Shown here: piece by piece, positions 24,770-36,183 of the stretch
Layout: the number at the start of each line of letters is the position of its first letter
Numbering within the stretch: position 1 is the stretch's first letter
DNA from: Desarmillaria ectypa
Taxonomy: Eukaryota; Basidiomycota; Agaricomycetes; Agaricales; Physalacriaceae
Assembly: GCA_030407005.1 (NCBI GenBank)
Contig: JAUDYN010000001.1
Span: 1,922,001-1,986,000 of the forward strand
Length of the DNA stretch: 64,000 nt
Reading direction: 5' to 3'
Position numbers and translations under genes: made by a program
Notes under the pieces: model-generated
The model's input: the letters and a program-made list of their open reading frames with translations, nothing else
Databases searched by the model: none
Told to the model about the DNA's origin: nothing

Positions 24770-25099
24770 CGTGTCTTTCCCTTTAATTACTGTGTGATAT
24801 ATTTCAGGGATTAGGACAGGACGCTTGGCGCGGACACTCAATGTTTTATTATACACACCACTCTTATTATTTTTTATGTCCGTTGCACTGTCTTATATAG
24901 AAACACATTTGTAGCCTTTGCTTTCTGAATGAGAAATCCTCAAGAAGGGATTTGATGATTGACAGAGGTAATGTGGACAGAGTAAGATAACACGTGTTCC
25001 TGACAAGATGTGGGTTCGGGAATCGGCAGAGAATTCGAATTCTGATTCTCTCCATCATTTCTACCAAAACCTCGTTTGTTCACACACAGGACTATTACG
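24770..25099. other. Intergenic, TOP1 to CDS1
   Basis: 330 bp between tandem genes. It holds the TOP1 3' end, AT-rich DNA near 24840-24880, a CACGTG core at about 24991, and the presumed CDS1 promoter. No gene is seen. Confidence 0.5.
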
Positions 25100-27176
25100 A
25101 TGAGTATATTTGCGTCCAAGACTGCCTTTGACGCCCTTGATGTCGATTTCGGCGAAGAGAGCGAAGAAGAGACCGTCCCGGAGGTATCAGAAGTAACAGT
25201 AAATCAAAGGTGTGCGTTCCAGCTCAGTTACATGGACCCACCATTCACTGGCTCCACTAATATTATCCAGTCCTCCTGAAGTGCCTACTAAATTAACAAA
25301 AACTGCGATGAAAAAGGCCGCAAAGCTCGCCCGCCGTGAAGCAAAACAACAGAAGTCCTTGGCAAAAAGCAGAGACGCTTCTCCGTCTCCTGCATCACCA
25401 CAAACTCCGCCACCAGCTGAGGCCATGATAGCGATGGAAACTCCCTCTATTACTGCCTCTAATGCACCAAAAGAGTATCCTATCGTCGAAGAAGTCGTCC
25501 CCCCAGAGCCTACACCACCACCCGCAGTAGTCAAAACAGAGCCTGAACTCAAAGTTACGCTGCCACCCACTGTTTCACGACCAGAAAGTTCTACCACAGT
25601 AAATGGTAGTGCGAAGCTGACGCCTCCAGTCGTTGCGCGTACCAAACCAGCAGAGCTGCCGCATGTGATCCCGCCCCAAAAAGCCGAGCAACCCCAGCCA
25701 CCTACAAAATTAGAAGCAGCAGACCCTGAAGAGGCAAAGAAGAGGCAGAATGTCGTGACGCGGACGGTGTGGACGCTCATCATGATTTTCGGATTCATTG
25801 GTACGTAGATTGCGCGTTTCACCGAGTCTTGGCTAATTGCATTCCAGGTCTGTTGCTTATGGGTCACAGCTATATGATTCTGCTGGTTATGCTTTGCCAG
25901 ACCCTCGTTTACAGGGAAGTAACAGCCCTCTTTTCGTTGAAGGCGTCAGATATCAAGGCGGCTGCTTCGTCGGATATCAAGGACCCCTGGAGCAAGACCC
26001 TCAACTGGTACTTCTTCGCCGTAACCAATTACTTCCTCTACGGAGAGAGCATCATTTATTACTTCAAGGTTCTTTCGTTGGCTAACTTGTGGTCGACTGT
26101 TCTCAGTAACATTTTTACAGCATGTGGTCTTCGCCGATGCGCAATTGCTCCCCTTTGCTACGAATCACCGAATGATCAGTTTTATGCTGTACACTATTGG
26201 TTTTATGGGATTCGTCATGTCTCTCAAGAAGGGCTACCTCAAGCAGCAATTCGGATTGTTCTGTTGGGTCCATATGACCTTGCTGTTCATCGTCGTTTCG
26301 AGGTAGGCTGTGCCCCACAATCATCTCTCCACCTTCGCTGATTTTCTTACAGCCATTTCATTATGAACAACATTCTTGAAGGACTGATATGGTTCTTTGT
26401 TCCCGCGTCATTGGTCATCTGTAACGATGTCTTCGCGTACATCTGGGGCAAAACACTCGGTCGGACACCGCTTATCTCCCTGTCGCCCAAAAAGACCGTC
26501 GAGGGCTTCGTCGGCGCGTTTTGGACCACGCTTCTTTTCTCCCTCGTGTGGGGCTCATTCTTTATGAGATACAAGTACATGATATGTCCCGTGCACGACT
26601 TGGGCGTCAGCGCTTGGAGTAACGTTACTTGCACACCTAACCCGGTTTTCGTATGGAAGGAATGGCAAATCTGGGCCCCCGTTACTAGTATCCTTTCTGC
26701 ATGTGTGAGTGCTTATTTTATTCTTTATGTCATCTGTGCTAATTGCTTCGACAGTTCGGCATTTCGATTACTAGTATTCCCTACACGTTATATCACTTCC
26801 ATCTCATGTTCATGTCAATCTTTGCGTCCCTCGTTGCACCATTTGGAGGATTCTTTGCGTCTGGATTCAAGCGTGCTTTCAACATCAAGGATTTCGGCCA
26901 CAGCATCCCTGGGCATGGTGGTATGACAGATCGCATGGATTGCCAGTATGTATACAGCTATTACGGCCAACGGATATGAAGCTAACTGTGGCGTTAAGGT
27001 TTTTGATGGGTGTCTTCATCTATGTTTACTATAGCAGCCTGATCCGCGAACATCATGTCACCGTGGGTTCGGTGCTGCAGACGATCGTCAGCGGCCTCAC
27101 GGTGGGTGAGCAGCTGGAGTTGATGGCGGATATGAAGCGATATTTGGAGGGTCAGGGAATACGTGTACCGTGTTGA
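25100..27176 (+). CDS. CDS1: CDP-diacylglycerol synthase (phosphatidate cytidylyltransferase)
   Basis: Makes CDP-diacylglycerol from phosphatidate and CTP in the ER, the precursor of PI, PS and cardiolipin. The catalytic part has many membrane segments: [60 protein letters not shown] and [32 protein letters not shown] follows. The family signature [18 protein letters not shown] continues into MTDRMD with its metal-binding aspartates. It ends GQGIRVPC at 27176. The unusual part is upstream: an exon [20 protein letters not shown] joins at about 25211/25273 to a Lys/Ala- then Pro/Thr-rich 170-residue region before the first membrane segment. That extension is longer than I expect for Cds1. The start is chosen because the splice is clean, but the extension might be a separate gene. 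Confidence 0.92.
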
Positions 27177-27269
27177 TCTATATGATAGTGTTCTCTCTGC
27201 AAACATGTCGCAAACGAATTGCATGCTTTGGACCGAATAACTGATTAATCGGGTATAGCTAAGGGTACG

Positions 27270-28616
27270 CTAGACTACGGTCCATTTCCCCATGCCTCCA
27301 AAAGCCATAGCTTTGCGACCATTGGCGTTACTGAACGCTTGAACACTCAGTCCTTTCCCGTCCCTGCTATCGCATTGTGTGACGTAGTAGAGAGAAAGCT
27401 CCCCCCCTCCTCTAGGAATATACACAGTGGCGCTCCAACCCCCTTCTTCGTTTACCTGCATCGGGGTCCGCGTGTTGTCAGGGTCGCTGATAAAATAGAC
27501 ATAATTGTCCGCATCAGCCCTCGACATGTGCTCACAGAGCTTGAATATGTGAAAACTGGCCCATGCCCCGCTCTGAATGTACTTTCCGGCTGGCTGTAAG
27601 AGATATGGATTAAAATTTAACTGGTGGAAATCCTGATAGATGACAGGGCCCTCCGGTTCGAGGATGTACTGCTCCCAGGACACGGGTTCACCATCCTCCT
27701 CGCTTATAAGCTGGTAAGACGGGTCCTCGGGGTAATGGCGCCTCCCAAACTCTGCTGGGGACAAGCTGAACCACATGGGGGTGAAGCGTTTGTTATACAC
27801 AGACCCTTCCAGGGCGCCGGCGCCCCAGCAGCAGTCAATGAGCCGCCACTCGCCGTCCATGAGGACGCAGTTCCAAGCGTGATTACTTTGGTAGGGAGGG
27901 CCGGGCACGTCCGGGCCTATCGCTACATACCCAAAGCCCTTCCCGTGACCGGTGGCCTTGTAACATTGGACCCCGACGCGCTCAACGAGGTACCCGAATA
28001 AACCGGCGTACCCATCGCAGACTGCCAGTCCGGACTGGAGAGTGGACTGGGCAGTTGCGGGTCGTACGTTCCCGGAAAAGAAAGACACGGTATCATAGGC
28101 GACGTTATGGTGCAGCCAGGTGAATATTGCGCGACACTTTTCGGTCTCAGAGTCGAAGGGAGAGGTGAGGTCGATTGCGAGTTGGTCGAGGGAGCTAACT
28201 GCCTGACGGGGGAATTGGGCAGCATGAGCATCTACGTAGGAGAAGTCATGGCACTTGAGGCAGGATGGCTCTGGTTCTGGCTCTGATTCTGGAGGCGGAG
28301 TAGGAAGACGGGTGGGCAAACGTTGTGGAGGTGGTGGCAGGGCTTTCTGGACGATGGGTGTCGGGATGGATGGTGGCGGGCGACGGATAAGGCGAAGAAA
28401 GTCGGGACCCCGTCCAGCAAGCACCTCTGACGTCGGGCATGGCGCACCTCGAGGCACCAGCGAACTTGGACTGGGTTGACCTTGGCCAATTCCTTTCTGT
28501 TCGAGCTGCAAGCTGGCTATTCTTGCTGCGATTCCCTTTGGTCGTTGGTCATCGTCGTCGCCCAATGAAGGAAGAGGAGGAACGTTGCGACGGGGAGGCA
28601 AGGGAGGACGAGACAT
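27270..28616 (-). CDS. Transglutaminase-like domain protein (Cyk3/kyphoscoliosis-peptidase type), intronless
   Basis: A 448-residue protein in one uninterrupted frame. The N-terminal 130 residues are proline-rich (PPLPPRRNVPPLPSL, RLPTRLPTPPP), good SH3 ligands. The transglutaminase fold follows: ETEKCRAIFTWLHHNVAYD, then GLAVCDGYAGLF with the candidate catalytic Cys, then SNHAWNCVLMDGEWRLIDCC with His and Asp of the triad. The C-terminal part is a beta-rich domain (FTPMWFSLSPAEFGRRHYP, GGWSATVYIPRGG). Yeast Cyk3, a cytokinesis factor, has such a domain plus an N-terminal SH3; no SH3 is seen here. I chose ATG 28616; the upstream in-frame start is only TTG. It is convergent with CDS1, 93 bp apart. 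The role in cytokinesis is inference. Confidence 0.8.
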   Translation of the reverse strand: MSRPPLPPRRNVPPLPSLGDDDDQRPKGIAARIASLQLEQKGIGQGQPSPSSLVPRGAPCPTSEVLAGRGPDFLRLIRRPPPSIPTPIVQKALPPPPQRLPTRLPTPPPESEPEPEPSCLKCHDFSYVDAHAAQFPRQAVSSLDQLAIDLTSPFDSETEKCRAIFTWLHHNVAYDTVSFFSGNVRPATAQSTLQSGLAVCDGYAGLFGYLVERVGVQCYKATGHGKGFGYVAIGPDVPGPPYQSNHAWNCVLMDGEWRLIDCCWGAGALEGSVYNKRFTPMWFSLSPAEFGRRHYPEDPSYQLISEEDGEPVSWEQYILEPEGPVIYQDFHQLNFNPYLLQPAGKYIQSGAWASFHIFKLCEHMSRADADNYVYFISDPDNTRTPMQVNEEGGWSATVYIPRGGGELSLYYVTQCDSRDGKGLSVQAFSNANGRKAMAFGGMGKWTVV

Positions 28617-28954
28617 CCGAATCCGATTGTCGGATGTGGCTAACAGGTGACAGACTGCAGGCACCGTGAGGGTACTCTGCGGTACAACCAATAGCCAGCT
28701 TCTGATTCGTTCCTTTCCTACGCTGTCACGCTTGTCCCCTTAATTCCGGTGTCATTTCTGGCCATTTGCTGCCATCTGCCGCAATTTGCTACCTTAAACA
28801 CTGTACAATACTAAGATAACAAGAAGAGCGAGCATACTTAGTATATTGGTGCATGGCATGAACAAATAAACAGAACGCAATACAGCATAGAGATGGAACG
28901 GAGACAGCGTAGCAACCATTCTGGCACAAAAAATGACTCTTGCGAGCGTATTGT
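28617..28954. other. Intergenic between the transglutaminase-like gene and RPS23
   Basis: 338 bp upstream of the transglutaminase-like gene and downstream of RPS23 (both on minus). CTGTCA/TGCCATTTGCTGCC-like short repeats occur near 28750-28790. No gene is recognisable. Confidence 0.5.
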
Positions 28955-29635
28955 TTATGACCTGGGTTTCTCCTGTAGATCAAGGGTACATTAGAAAATT
29001 CGGTTGCAGTAAGAGACCCGAGAACCACGCACCTTCTTCTCCTTCCAGAGAGCGAGCAGACCCACGCCGGAGACCTTGACGACCTTGAACCGCACTCCAG
29101 GAATATCACCCTTGGCTTTGCCACGGCGACCGAAGCCAGAGATGAGGACTTCGTCATTCTCGTCCACAAAGTTCAAGCAACCATCATTCTACCGATGATG
29201 TGGCACTCGATAAGCACTTGCTCGACGCAAAAGACAACAGAATCGTACCGGGACAAAGGCCGTCACCTTCTTTCCGTTCTTAATCAGTTGCACCCGGACA
29301 CATTTGCGGATAGCAGAGTTAGGTTGCTTGGCCTCGACACCGACCTTCTCGAGGACGATGCCCTTGGCATGCGATGAGCCACCAGTTGGTGACGTCTTGT
29401 AGATATTTCCTAGAGCGCGCTTTTTATACGCTTTGTCCGCCTACGGAAAACCCGATATTCCTCAGCATGCTGCTCAAGGAAAGCCTCCAGGGGAAAAAAA
29501 AGACGCACCCAGCGATTTTCGCGGCGGTCATTGCGCAGCTTGCGAGCTGCCTGAAGTCCTCGAGGTTTATTAGCTGTATCACGGAAAAATAAGGATCAGC
29601 AAGGCCAGGAGCGATGAGAACAACTTACAGCCCAT
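28955..29635 (-). CDS. RPS23: 40S ribosomal protein S23 (uS12)
   Basis: Decoding-centre protein of the small subunit. The first coding exon is only ATGGGCT (29635-29629). Exon 2 gives [21 protein letters not shown], and exon 3 gives [59 protein letters not shown] and VTAFVP come next. A fourth exon holds [15 protein letters not shown] and [21 protein letters not shown] last exon supplies EKPRS and the stop at 28955, giving the expected KEKKEKPRS end. The loop around KQPNSAIRK is the conserved hydroxyproline region. All five exons are needed to match the family. The long open frame that continues past KEKK is intronic. Confidence 0.95.
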
Positions 29636-31439
29636 TCTTGCGGTCGAGGTTGGTGCAGTAGCTGTTAAAGACCCTTATCACGGGATGAAGCGAAACCTTG
29701 TTCCCAACTACCAGTTTTTCAATCTCCGACCTAATCCGGTTTCCGGCTCTATTGCCAATTCCGATTATCCGACATGCTTGATTTGAACTTAATTCAGTTC
29801 CATTTCCCCGCCCTTTCCCCGTATCCTTCCTCTTAGGTGTTATTGCTTCTTCTGGCTCTACTGTCCTGCCATTTTTCTTGGAAATACTGATCTTTTTCCC
29901 CTCTGCCGTATCTACATATATTACATTGCATTGCAATCATTCCAGCTTCTCAGATGCGCCGCTGCCCTACATGTATGTAGTCGCGTTCGGGTCCAGGGCG
30001 GTATTCAGTCGCCGTATCCCAAAGTCACGGTGACCCTACAAATCCTTGGCTACCTTTGGGTCCTCTTTCCCACTGCTTGTTTACCTGCAATCTGTCTTCC
30101 TGACTTCTTTCTTTCTGCTCGCTCTTTCCAGCCCCTCTTCGTCTAGGCCAGATCTATGTGCTTGCATAAAAGGCAGACCGGCCTACATATATAGTAGTAC
30201 CCTGTGCTTCTGCCAATGCCTTATCCCCAGTTGCTTGATCCGAGGAAGTATTTCTTCGTGACATATGTATTGGTTTTTCAAACAGCGCGGTCCGTGCAGC
30301 TGATCTTCAGTACTGGTGAAAATCCCTGACCGAAACACTGATTACTCGGTACACTGGTAAGGGACCCTTGCCATACAATCCCGTACGGCGTATTTGACTG
30401 ATCTAATTATGCCTTCAACTTGAATTCAGAATATTGCGTCAAGCCGCCGTCGTCTAATGGCCCCTACGACGCAATGTGTACGTACTTCACACCGTGATGA
30501 GTACCGCTGCAGTCCCTTGACTCCGGTACACTGCAAGACGTGCAGCAACAAGCATTCATGGAGAAGCTTGGGGTCTCTATAATCCTTCTGTGTGATCGGT
30601 TTCTCGTTGAGCGGCATGCAAGTACCCTCATTGATTTAATCCCTTCGTGTCATCACCTGCGTTCTCCCGCTTCTAGGCCTCGGTACTGTACCCTGATTTC
30701 GTCGAAGGCTGAACAAGTGCTCACTGCTAAATATGGCTCATAGTAATTTATCGGTTCGTATCAATCGTTCCGGTGGTTCTGTCCGAATCAGCTGCACTAC
30801 CAGTGGAATAGTTCTTGCGCCTGCCTGTATGCGTTAAATATCGGTTTCTGATTTTCCTCTGTGGCCCCGCTGCCAAGTTGACACCCCCCAAGGTTTTAGA
30901 CACCGATGCTGCAGGTCTGCATGGCTTTCGGTTGCGTATACAGCGTGTGGCTTCACAGAAGAATCCTTGTTTCCTTATCGTGTTGTTCCGCTTTTTCATT
31001 GACATCTTATTCGTCAAATGTTCCGAAACCCTGTGAGTATTTTTCGCTGTTCGGTGTCTAGACGCGGCGATATCCATCATCCATTCAAGCAGACGAACGA
31101 CATAGATCTAAACGCAATATTCGGGGCAGGGGTTTTAGTGATTCTGGGAGAGTCTTGAGTGCAAGGTGATGTTGCGCAATTGCAAGGGTGGCGATCTGAA
31201 GGTCATTGCTAATTCGTGTGTGCTGAAGAGGCCTTTCCGTTTACCTGTGCCGCTTATTTATTTAATAGTCGTGTGTGAACTATACTGTGAATCTGCTACT
31301 GTCTCCGAAGCAATTGTTTACATTCGACGTACAGCATGCATAATTTGAATATCTCTCTTCCAAGCGTTCTCCGCAAAATCCGGATTCGGATGCGGTCCGG
31401 GTATGGTGTCGGGAAAGGTCATGTGATGGATAAAAAGTA
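29636..31439. other. 1.8-kb intergenic region between divergent RPS23 and mtTyrRS
   Basis: No convincing gene on either strand. Short open frames at 29625-29936 (-) and 30748-31080 (-) lack any domain. The RPS23 promoter should lie in the first few hundred bases. An 8-bp inverted repeat (30433-30440 with 30468-30475) is noted separately. No tRNA-like cloverleaf was found by eye. Confidence 0.5.
30433..30475. repeat. Inverted repeat with 8-bp arms
   Basis: ATTGCGTC at 30433-30440 pairs exactly with GACGCAAT at 30468-30475 across a 27-bp spacer. A nested alternative pairing (CGTCGT with ACGACG) competes with it. It may be chance. Confidence 0.6.
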
Positions 31440-33183
31440 ATGCTTCTCCATGTCTCTCACTTCGTACCCAGGCGTTCACCGCCACTTACACGAGGCATCT
31501 CGACGCTGTACAATGAACTTACCGAGCGTGGTTTCATCTCGCAGGTGACCAGGCCAGTTTTCATCAAGTTTCATCATTTTCTTGCTCACCAACATCAAGG
31601 CCTCAGCAGCTCAGTCATGCACTCGAAACTGCGTCCCAAACCGTTTACTCGGGCATCGATCCAACGGCATCTGCACTCCACATTGGCCATCTGTTTCCGA
31701 TGATGTGTTTACTGCATTTCGAACTTCGGAATCACAATGCCATACCTCTGGTGCGTCTTCTGATATCCCACCAAAGTCATCATTGTAATAAAAAGTCAGA
31801 TAGGTGGCGCAACCGGGCTCGTTGGAGATCCTTCTGGCCGCTTGACAGAACGGTCCCCGGCAGATGTGGGGCTTGTGCATGGTAATGTACTTGCTCTTTC
31901 ACGAGGCATAACACGGTTCTTTCGTGGCGCGTTTGAATATGCTGGAAATCGGCTGCCAGGTGGATTCAGGCCTATGAGGGATGAAGTTCACGTCAAGAGC
32001 AACCTTGAATGGTATGAAAACTTTGGCATCCTTGAGTTCTTGCAGCGGGTTGGTGTAAATGCCAGGGTGAATACGATGTTGAATAGAGAGAGGTGGGATA
32101 CTATCTGTCGTACCATCAACTCTCCGTGATTCATGTAACTTGCAGCGTCCGAGCACGTCTAGAGTCCCACCAAGGCATGTCCTTCACCGAGTTCACGTAT
32201 CAGCTCCTCCAGGCGTATGATTTCTACTACCTGCACAAACACTATGGATGCACGATCCAGGTCGGCGGCTCTGATCAATGGGGGAACATCGTCACAGGTG
32301 TAGAGCTCATCAGTCGCCTTAACCCACCCTCAGACACGGTTCTTGAGCCCTTTGGCGTGACCACCCCACTTTTGACAACGGCGTCGGGAGAAAAATTCGG
32401 GAAAAGTGCAGGCAACGCCGTCTGGCTAGATCCAACGTTGACCAGTGTTTTTGACTTTTATCAAGTGAGATTCTTTTGTCCGTCGGCGAACGTTCTCTGA
32501 TGTCCGACATAGTATTTCGTGAAGGTCGAAGACACTGATGTTGAAAAATACCTCAAGCTGTTTACGTTACTCTCACTATCGGAAATTCACGACATCGTTG
32601 AGGCACACAAGGTAGTAATGTTATGGGCTCTCTTCCTACATCAATCTCACGTCTACATAGCTACAACCCGAGAAACGGAGTGCTCAAAGACGGCTGGCAG
32701 CCGAGGTAACTGAATTGGTTCATAACAGTCAGTCATCTGCTTCTTGGTCGAGAACTGAAGCTCATGGTCAAGCAGGAGAATCCCTCGCGAAGGCCGAAAT
32801 TATGTCAAAAATCTTGTTTAGAGAAGCTTCTGTTCATGCACAAGCTATCGATGCGCAATCCCTTATCAATGCATTTGAGGGAGACCCAAGATTTATCTGG
32901 TGTGACCACGAAGAGCTTCAGTCAACGCCGGTACTGAAATTGGCCTCAAGACACGGTTTGGTCTCTTCAAATTGTAATTTATTCGTTCTCGTCTGTGTAT
33001 GCTCTGCTGATTCAAGCCTTGCTAGCCGCCGCTCGCCAATTAATACAGTCAAGAGGGCTGTACTTCAATGATCAGGTAGTCCCGGAAATACACTTCACAG
33101 CAGCTTCCGAGCATCTTATAGAAGGACGCATTCTCATCCTGAGGGCGGGCAAGGACAAAATCATAGTCCTGGCTTCAAAGTAG
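31440..33183 (+). CDS. MSY1: Tyrosyl-tRNA synthetase, mitochondrial
   Basis: Class I synthetase charging mitochondrial tRNA-Tyr. The N-terminus [19 protein letters not shown] is Arg-rich and lacks acids, fitting a mitochondrial presequence. After one intron come [20 protein letters not shown] with the HIGH motif, and [18 protein letters not shown]. Further exons give [20 protein letters not shown] and [19 protein letters not shown], the tyrosine/tRNA-binding core. [14 protein letters not shown] carries the KMSKS-equivalent loop (KFGKS). The C-terminal S4-like region ends GLYFNDQVV.. to [16 protein letters not shown] at 33183. The length fits mitochondrial TyrRS. About seven introns. It is convergent with the TM9SF gene, 98 bp apart. 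Confidence 0.95.
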
Positions 33184-33281
33184 ATCTGAAGCGAGAGCAC
33201 GATAATTTATGGAATGTTTTTGTGGTTTTTTTGGTCTATTCAGGCATAAATACTACATCAACCTGTTCAAAGGCATCAGTT

Positions 33282-36062
33282 CTAATCGATACGGATGGCA
33301 CTGTAGAATCTGCGAATTGCCCGGTATGAGGCCAAAAATCCGATTGTTCCTGGAAACTGGATCAGATGGTAGCGTCGCCAGAGTAAAATTCGACGTACCG
33401 GTGACAAGGAAGTCCAAAAGGGCGAGTAAGAGCAGGTATCCCAGGTATAAAATTACGCTGGATAAAGAATCCAGGGACAGACGTGAGGCCCAATAAAACA
33501 ACCCGTATGCGAGTAACCAGAATGCGCTACCACCTCCTGTTAAAAAGGCTCGCCAGTGCCATCTTCATGGTTGTGCAATCGCCTTAGAATCAGTTAAACA
33601 CGCTAATGGTCTTACTCACCGGTAGTCTTCGGCACAAAGAACGAAATACGTGAACAGGATTGTGACCGTCGCGGTAGTAAGGGCGACAACGCCTGCGGTA
33701 AGCGCTAAAAAGCCGAAAGCGTAGTATGCCCGAGAGGCGAAGAGGCTTGACAAGACAAAATATAATTCGACGAAGGCAGCGCCTGGAAGACAGGTAAAAT
33801 TGTTCCTGATGTCTTCAAACGGAGATAGACGTACCGAAGGGAAGTAAGCCACTGAGTAGTGTTGAGGCCTAATGAGAATACGTAAATTAAGACAAGGAAA
33901 TATAGCACAGAAGCCGCACCCAAGGGCGAAGATATCTGGGCTGGGGAGGGATTTGACGCGGTATCGGATTTACTCGCACAGGATGCTGGATTGCCTAGAC
34001 ATGCAGCATGATGAGAGGGTAAATGTTAAATGACACTCGAACGGAGACGGACCCCATGCTTAGAACCAAAGTATGCACCGACAGCTGACAACGGAGCCGA
34101 AATCCCAAACCACAGAAGAACAATTGTTAGCATCGTCCCTATCGGCGCGATGGTATATCAATAGCTGAAATTGCTTGGGCAGCGAGACTCACCAAAAGGA
34201 ACAGCACCAGAGGATCCAGCCATGAGAAGAAAGAAGTTTAGAAGGAAAACAACGATGAAGATAACCCTATAGATCGCATTAGCAAAATCTCGGTGGGTAT
34301 ACAATGCTTCTTACGTGGGCAACACTGTCGCCGTCATGAAGGCATTTTTCCTTTTGTTTATACCGCCGAAGGACGCGTACACGCGACTCGACACATAACC
34401 GCCGATCCTGAACAAAAGTGAGAACATGGACGACAAGCAAAGGAACATAAACTTCACCCGCCAAAAAATGTCCAACAGATCATCATTACTGTGGCAAGCG
34501 AACCGCGATTCGAGGGGGAGAGGAAGCCCAACAGTGCAAAGACTATAAGCGCATATTTCAATGAAGGACATTCGGCAACTAAATGGAGAATACGAACTCA
34601 ATGTTACGCTAACCATCGCACAGATTTGTGCGCCATTGCCCACCATGACTGAAAGGGCCAATGGAAACCTCGGTGTCCTGAAGACTTCACCGTGAACCAG
34701 TTTCCACCCCCAGTCCTCTTGTACATCCTCCTGTGATTAACGGTCATTTTACTGATAGTGCGACACAGAGAGTATCGGCATACGCTAAGATCAATGGCGT
34801 TATATCGGGAAATCTGCAAGTCACGTCAATATTTCTTCCAGGAACATAACGAGAATTAGACGCACATCGCGAGACACCGTCCGAAGCAAGATCATTGAAA
34901 CCATGACACAGAGAAACACCACGATAACTAATGAGTTCACCAGACTGAACCAATGAATGCGAGGATCGAAGATGTGAAGGTAGTTGTCCCAGCGCGTCGC
35001 CTATACACCATCAGAATCCTCGGTAGAAGGGAAGACGGACGACCGTTAACCTACCCACGGAGTGTCAGATTCGTTCCACGTCACTCGGTAAGTGTATCTA
35101 ATGCTCTGAGTTTGCGTCTCGCTTAGTACAAGCGGAGAAACGTTTTCGGTCTCGCATGTTGGCACAGCCTCTTGTGGTCCTCCAATACTGTGCAACATGT
35201 TGTCAGACAATAGGTTTCTGAAGAGTAATGTCCTTACCTTGCTGGCCAAACAAGGACACCAACTACACGATAATCATCCGGGCTAGGCTGGTGATAACTG
35301 ACCCAGCGTTCACTATCAGTTTTCCATTCAAATGGTCGTGGACTTGCCGTAGAACAATCTCATAATGGTTGTTAAGAGCGGGGAAATCAAGGTATGGTTC
35401 ATCGTCATTGCCTAGGTTGAAACCCATGTCGAAGAACAATTCTCCGTTACGCAGGTCAACTTTCATTTCCGCAGCAGGGAGACCGTCAATAAGCCAGTTG
35501 AGGGCATAGTCTTCTCGGATACGGTCGTTGATAAATTTAGCATCGTCAGCTGTCACATCGTCCGCCAGACATAGAGTTCGACACGTTCCGTTGTTCTCGA
35601 GCATCCGTATCTGGCGGTATGTGGACAGTATTTTAGCAGAAAATAGATGATCGAGCGAAGACACGCACATCATATGGGGAATTGAATATTCTGTCGCCAA
35701 AAAGGATTGACCCAAGAGATTCCGGTTGCTTTACGGGACCACCTTCCGGTTGGCAGAATCGGAATTTTGGATTGTAGTAGTCATCTTCAGCATATATGAG
35801 CTTTCGAGCGCGACTAGTCTCGTAAATGAAGTAGCGCACAATTTATCAGGGATTTCTGAAGTCGCTGTAAGTACCAAGGTCACAATGTAGACGGAACACG
35901 TACCAACTTGGCATCGTCATTTCCTGCGAGCATCGGCGTGAGTGCATTCACGAAAAGGTCGACTTGTTCGCCACGGTGGTAGTCATGAGGCGCTGCGCCA
36001 GGTAGGTAGAAAGCATTTGCCCAGGAGAAAGAAAGGGCCGCAAGGACCAACGCAGTACGCAT
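33282..36062 (-). CDS. Transmembrane 9 superfamily (EMP70/nonaspanin) protein
   Basis: Nine-pass endomembrane protein of the Golgi/endosome. ATG 36062 begins a signal peptide (MRTALVLAALSFSWANA) followed by FYLPGAAPHDYHRGEQVDLF. The luminal domain has YYNPKFRFCQPEGGPVKQPE, SLGSILFGDRIFNSPYD and CRTLCLADDV. The membrane region starts near WFSLVNSLVIVVFLCVMVS (about 34900) and contains RTPRFPLALSVMVGNGAQIC. The last exon after the intron at about 33390-33342 ends TIGFLASYRAIRRFYSAIRI-D at 33282, matching the family C-terminus with its acidic terminal residue used for COPI sorting. More than ten introns; several borders are inferred. It shares a 121-bp divergent promoter with the TGT gene. Confidence 0.93.
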
Positions 36063-36183
36063 CGAGGAAGGAACACGACGAACGGAGATGCTGTTTACAG
36101 TTGTAGGGATTCAGGACCATTGTTTGGCTGCAACGTGTCTGTCAAAAGAATTCGTGCTAAATTTGGCACACCTTCGGACCATC

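Noticed and set aside
25187..25867. 226-codon minus-strand frame
   Set aside because: It is the complement of the Pro/Thr-rich extension of CDS1, with no domain and no splice continuity.
29636..29936. Minus frame upstream of RPS23
   Set aside because: It overlaps the expected RPS23 promoter and 5' UTR and shows no domain.
30420..30620. Possible structured RNA around the 8-bp inverted repeat
   Set aside because: No tRNA or snoRNA boxes could be aligned by eye, and the pairing alternatives conflict.
33209..33496. Plus-strand frame MECFCGFFGLFRHKYY
   Set aside because: It is antisense to the last exons of the TM9SF gene, which match the family end exactly.
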